A stretch of DNA of 64,000 bases, taken from positions 61,946,995-62,010,994 of the forward strand of contig NW_026262690.1 of NCBI RefSeq assembly GCF_021869535.1, written 5' to 3'. Source of the stretch: Mytilus californianus. Its lineage: Eukaryota; Mollusca; Bivalvia; Mytilida; Mytilidae. The translations under genes and the position numbers were made by a program. Below, piece after piece: positions 61,593 to 64,000 of this stretch (its first letter is position 1; each line of letters begins with the position of its first letter). The notes under the pieces are model-generated. The model did no database searches, was not told the DNA's origin, and worked only from the letters and a program-made list of their open reading frames with translations.

Positions 61593-62963
61593 GTAAAAGA
61601 TAATTCAATTTAACGGGACAACATTTACTAATATCTGATATTAAAACTCAAACTCCCAATGTAAAACTGTGAAATCTGAAGGAAGAATTTACAAATTGCA
61701 CAACTGCAATGTATTATGGGCTAAAGATGTTGAGTTTCATTTTGAACCATTCAGCAGTTTGGAAGGAATAGATGATGTAATACAACTTTAATAGAATGTG
61801 AATATACTTCTTCTGATAAGCATTAAAAGTGATTGAATAATCCTGATTTGTTCCCTATAAAATGTAAGGCCAAAACTTTACAATTAATTTAGGCCACTGG
61901 AAGATTAAACAACTTCTTTTATAATTCATAAGCTTAATTCTAAAATTCAAAACCTTCAAATCATCTGATAAGTGGACTGAACTCTATTTTTCTGTATCTT
62001 AATGCCATTTTCTTGTAACTATTATCCAAAGAATGACCAAATAATGTATTGATGGTAAACCCGGATTATCTGGAGGAAATTCACCAGAAAATCTCAAAGA
62101 TCTTGACAATTAATTATAACAAAATGAGAAAATACACCCACTCTTACACTGATATTGCATAAAAGGATAGAATAAGCAGAGCTCACTTTACTTCAAGAGT
62201 CTGATATGCAATTATTCAGGTGACTAAAAGATGATATCAGAACATCTTTTCATTAAATAGACGATCAATGTTTGCTACCTTTGGCGTGCAGTTACCAAAG
62301 ATAAGTGTTATTCAAATGGCAATAAAAGGATGCTATTTCTGCAATTAAGGTTGTCAGCTAAAGCTATCATTAATTTTCCTTAAAGCTTTCTAACATTTGC
62401 ATAAATTTACATAACTAATGGAAAATAAGCTGCTTAATTAACAAATGAAAGAAAGTAATAATTCACAAATGAAGTGCTGAAACTTATATGATACAGATTG
62501 AAATAAATTCTTAAGTTTCGTTAACAGAGTTATCTGAGGTATAATTAGTCCAGACATTTCAAATAATGGAAACTCAAGAAATAAAAAATGCATTGTTTTT
62601 TATATTAACACAAAAGATGTGATAGGGTCAATTTTGCAATAATTAAAAATTTTCATTTTTTCTATTGATAATTTACTACAACATATAACTGGTATTTAGC
62701 TGTAATTAATCTCACAATTTCACAATTTCCCCAGTTGTTCAATTTTTATCAAAAAACTGAAATAAATGCTGAATTTACTTTAGTCTGCAAGTATTCTCTG
62801 AATTTAGTTGTTTTTTATCCATGATATCGTTATAATATAATTGTGTCCTTATTTGATTTCCCTCTTTATCTCAATTTTGGAAATAAATTTTTTTTAATTT
62901 TTTTTGGTATAAGTATTCATTTTCATATACATGTAGCTGATTATAACTTTTGGTAAACCAAAA

Positions 62964-63033
62964 ATGGATTGTGTCATTGCTCAAAAAATGCAAATGGATT
63001 GTGTCATTGCTCAAACAATGCAGATGGATTTTG
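62964..63033. repeat. 30-bp tandem duplication near the U12 donor
   Basis: ATGGATTGTGTCATTGCTCA plus ten bases occurs twice head to tail, with the first eight bases (ATGGATTT) starting a third time; about 170 bp inside the U12 intron. Confidence 0.92.
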
Positions 63034-63190
63034 CTGCAAAGATATAAAAGACTTTATAAATTACAATAAAATGGTTATTGGCATCACTTACAAAACAGAT
63101 AATTAAATTATACTTCCATGCAAAAAAAAGGAAAAATGGCTTACTTTGCTTACTGGAACACTTCTTCATTTTATTTTTCATTTCTTAAAA

Positions 63191-63198
63191 AAGGATAT
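63191..63198 (-). promoter_or_regulatory. U12-type 5' splice site (ATATCCTT)
   Basis: The complement strand reads ATATCCTT immediately after the GTC codon at 63201-63199. This is a perfect match to the AT-AC class donor, followed by a T run. Reading through it instead adds six residues and a TGA at 63178-63180. Confidence 0.93.
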
Positions 63199-64000
63199 GA
63201 CATGCATGTGATGACCATCAAAGCTGTCGGAACCTTCAAACATCTTGTAGCTGTCTGATGGTGAACTAACGGAACAACTTGGTGATGGATGGTCAGCATG
63301 AAGAGGTGAGTGGTTGCTTGAGCGTGGATCACCAAATTGATGCTCTCCTCGATAAAACCCTAATATGTCAGATGGATTCTGTAAACTTGGATTAGGAATT
63401 GCCACACTAGTTGGAAGATGATGTGGAATTAGTCCAGGAAAATGGTGTCTCTGTTCTGACTGTTCCATATGTAAATGAGCAAAAGACATTGGATCTTGGC
63501 CCAATAATGCTCTAGCAGTTTTGGGTGAAATTCTAGTGTCTGTAACTTTTGTACGTTTCTTCTTTGGTGTATTCACAACTAATGGCAATGGTTCTGTTTG
63601 TTCTGATTCAGATAGTGGAGCACAAGAGTAGATAGATGGCGGATGCAGTAAATGAGATTGCGGAAAATAAGAAAATGGTAGATGAAATGGTAATGATGGA
63701 TGTAGATGTGGAGGTCTATGAAGATCTGGAGTTAGGCCTCTTGGTGGCTCAAAGGCACTAGCTTTTTCTAAAATTCTGGCCATTTGACCAATGTGATCAT
63801 GCACTGGTTCACGCATGGGTGATAATCTAAAAGGTGGTTGTGGCATCATAACTTTTGGTTTTTCTTCTTTGATTCTCTCTGGTACTTCTCTTACTGGTAT
63901 TGGACTGGGTACAGGTTCAGGTTTAGACTTTGGTTTCTCATTTTCTACCCTCTTTGGTTTTTCTTTCAACAATTCACAAACTACACTTTCTACAGCATTT
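63199..64000 (-). CDS. PROX1: Prospero/PROX homeobox protein, N-terminal/linker exon (partial, open at window edge)
   Basis: This exon encodes 267 residues of the region that precedes the DNA-binding domain of a Prospero-type transcription factor, a nuclear regulator of neural and other cell fates in animals. The reading frame stays open to the window edge, so the true start lies outside; there is no ATG start here. Residues 1-60 are rich in Lys, Glu and Pro. Residues 68-90 contain an IGQMARILEKAS stretch. At 146-158 a basic run KKKRTKV followed by TDTRISPKTARALLGQD looks like a nuclear localisation signal plus a motif I recall from Prospero proteins; LPTSVAIPNPSLQ (195-207) also resembles Drosophila Prospero. 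The C-terminal part is Ser/Pro/His-rich and probably disordered. The exon ends after a complete Val codon (phase 0) at a U12-type donor. Family assignment rests mainly on the downstream exons joined to it. Confidence 0.9.

Larger units (their letters stand above)
52576..63198 (-). other. PROX1: AT-AC U12-type intron of the PROX gene (10,623 bp)
   Basis: The intron lies between the linker exon and the homeodomain exon in phase 0. Its first bases (complement of 63191-63198) read ATATCCTT, the consensus minor-spliceosome donor for AT-AC introns. Ten to eleven bases before its end the complement of 52585-52592 reads TCCTTAAC, the U12 branch-site consensus, and the last two bases are AC. Drosophila prospero is known to carry a U12 intron at this place (a twintron). 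The intron contains a tRNA-derived SINE (58.65-58.99 kb), a 160-bp-period tandem element (61.2-61.6 kb), a fragment of the AAGAAGATGTGG repeat (59.8 kb) and a 30-bp tandem repeat near the donor. I see no other exon in it. Confidence 0.93.

Noticed and set aside
63178-63198. Reading the linker exon through to the TGA at 63178 as a natural C-terminus
   Set aside because: The reading crosses a perfect U12 donor, and the downstream exons that carry the conserved domain join in frame at 63199.
63970-63972. TTG at 63972 as a start codon
   Set aside because: The frame is open to the window edge and a nuclear animal gene starts with ATG; the exon continues beyond the window.
1-64000. A novel defence, toxin or gene-cluster system
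   Set aside because: No set of linked unknown ORFs exists; apart from PROX and retroelement relics, the ORFs are short and look random.

Overview
The window looks like a piece of a bivalve mollusc nuclear genome, most likely a mussel (Mytilus or close relative). It is AT-rich, has long introns with short exons, and the left half is crowded with dispersed repeats whose motifs I recognise from mussel sequence (for example the AAGAAGATGTGGTAT…GAGACAAC module and the GGAGCACCTGAGATCACC module). The species assignment is inference from these repeats and from the Prospero protein sequence.

Layout. Positions 1-2280 hold a decayed Ty3/gypsy-type retroelement on the minus strand (gag-like, aspartic protease-like and reverse transcriptase-like remnants, cut by the window edge), interrupted by an ATC/ATCACC microsatellite. 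Positions 2280-36235 are gene-poor: I find no convincing host gene there, only AT-rich spacer with many short interspersed repeats, two ~160-bp-period tandem elements' worth of related sequence (one here at 30.3-30.97 kb, the other at 61.2 kb), a 27-bp tandem array, snap-back palindromes, a pair of ~600-bp dispersed repeat copies in opposite orientation, and a hAT-like miniature element.

Positions 39432-64000 (minus strand) hold the 3' part of one real gene, a Prospero/PROX homeobox transcription factor. Four coding exons are visible: an N-terminal/linker exon open at the window edge (63199-64000), and three exons (52421-52575, 45861-46005, 39432-39617) that together encode a complete Homeo-Prospero domain ending in a stop. 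The exons join in frame (phases 0, 2, 0). The intron in front of the homeodomain is not GT-AG: its ends read ATATCCTT at the donor, TCCTTAAC at the branch site and AC at the acceptor, i.e. a textbook AT-AC U12-type (minor spliceosome) intron of 10,623 bp. This is the position of the known U12 intron/twintron of Drosophila prospero. Here the nested U2 option would meet stop codons in frame, so only the minor-spliceosome product yields the DNA-binding domain. The other two introns are ordinary GT-AG.

The 36.2-39.4 kb stretch downstream of the stop is repeat-poor and probably contains the 3' UTR, whose end I cannot fix. The PROX introns carry few recognisable transposable elements: a tRNA-derived SINE, a 160-bp-period element and a few fragments. 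I found no RNA genes (apart from the tRNA-like SINE head), no CRISPR and no prokaryote-type system. The most noteworthy signal is the minor-spliceosome intron gating the Prospero DNA-binding domain.
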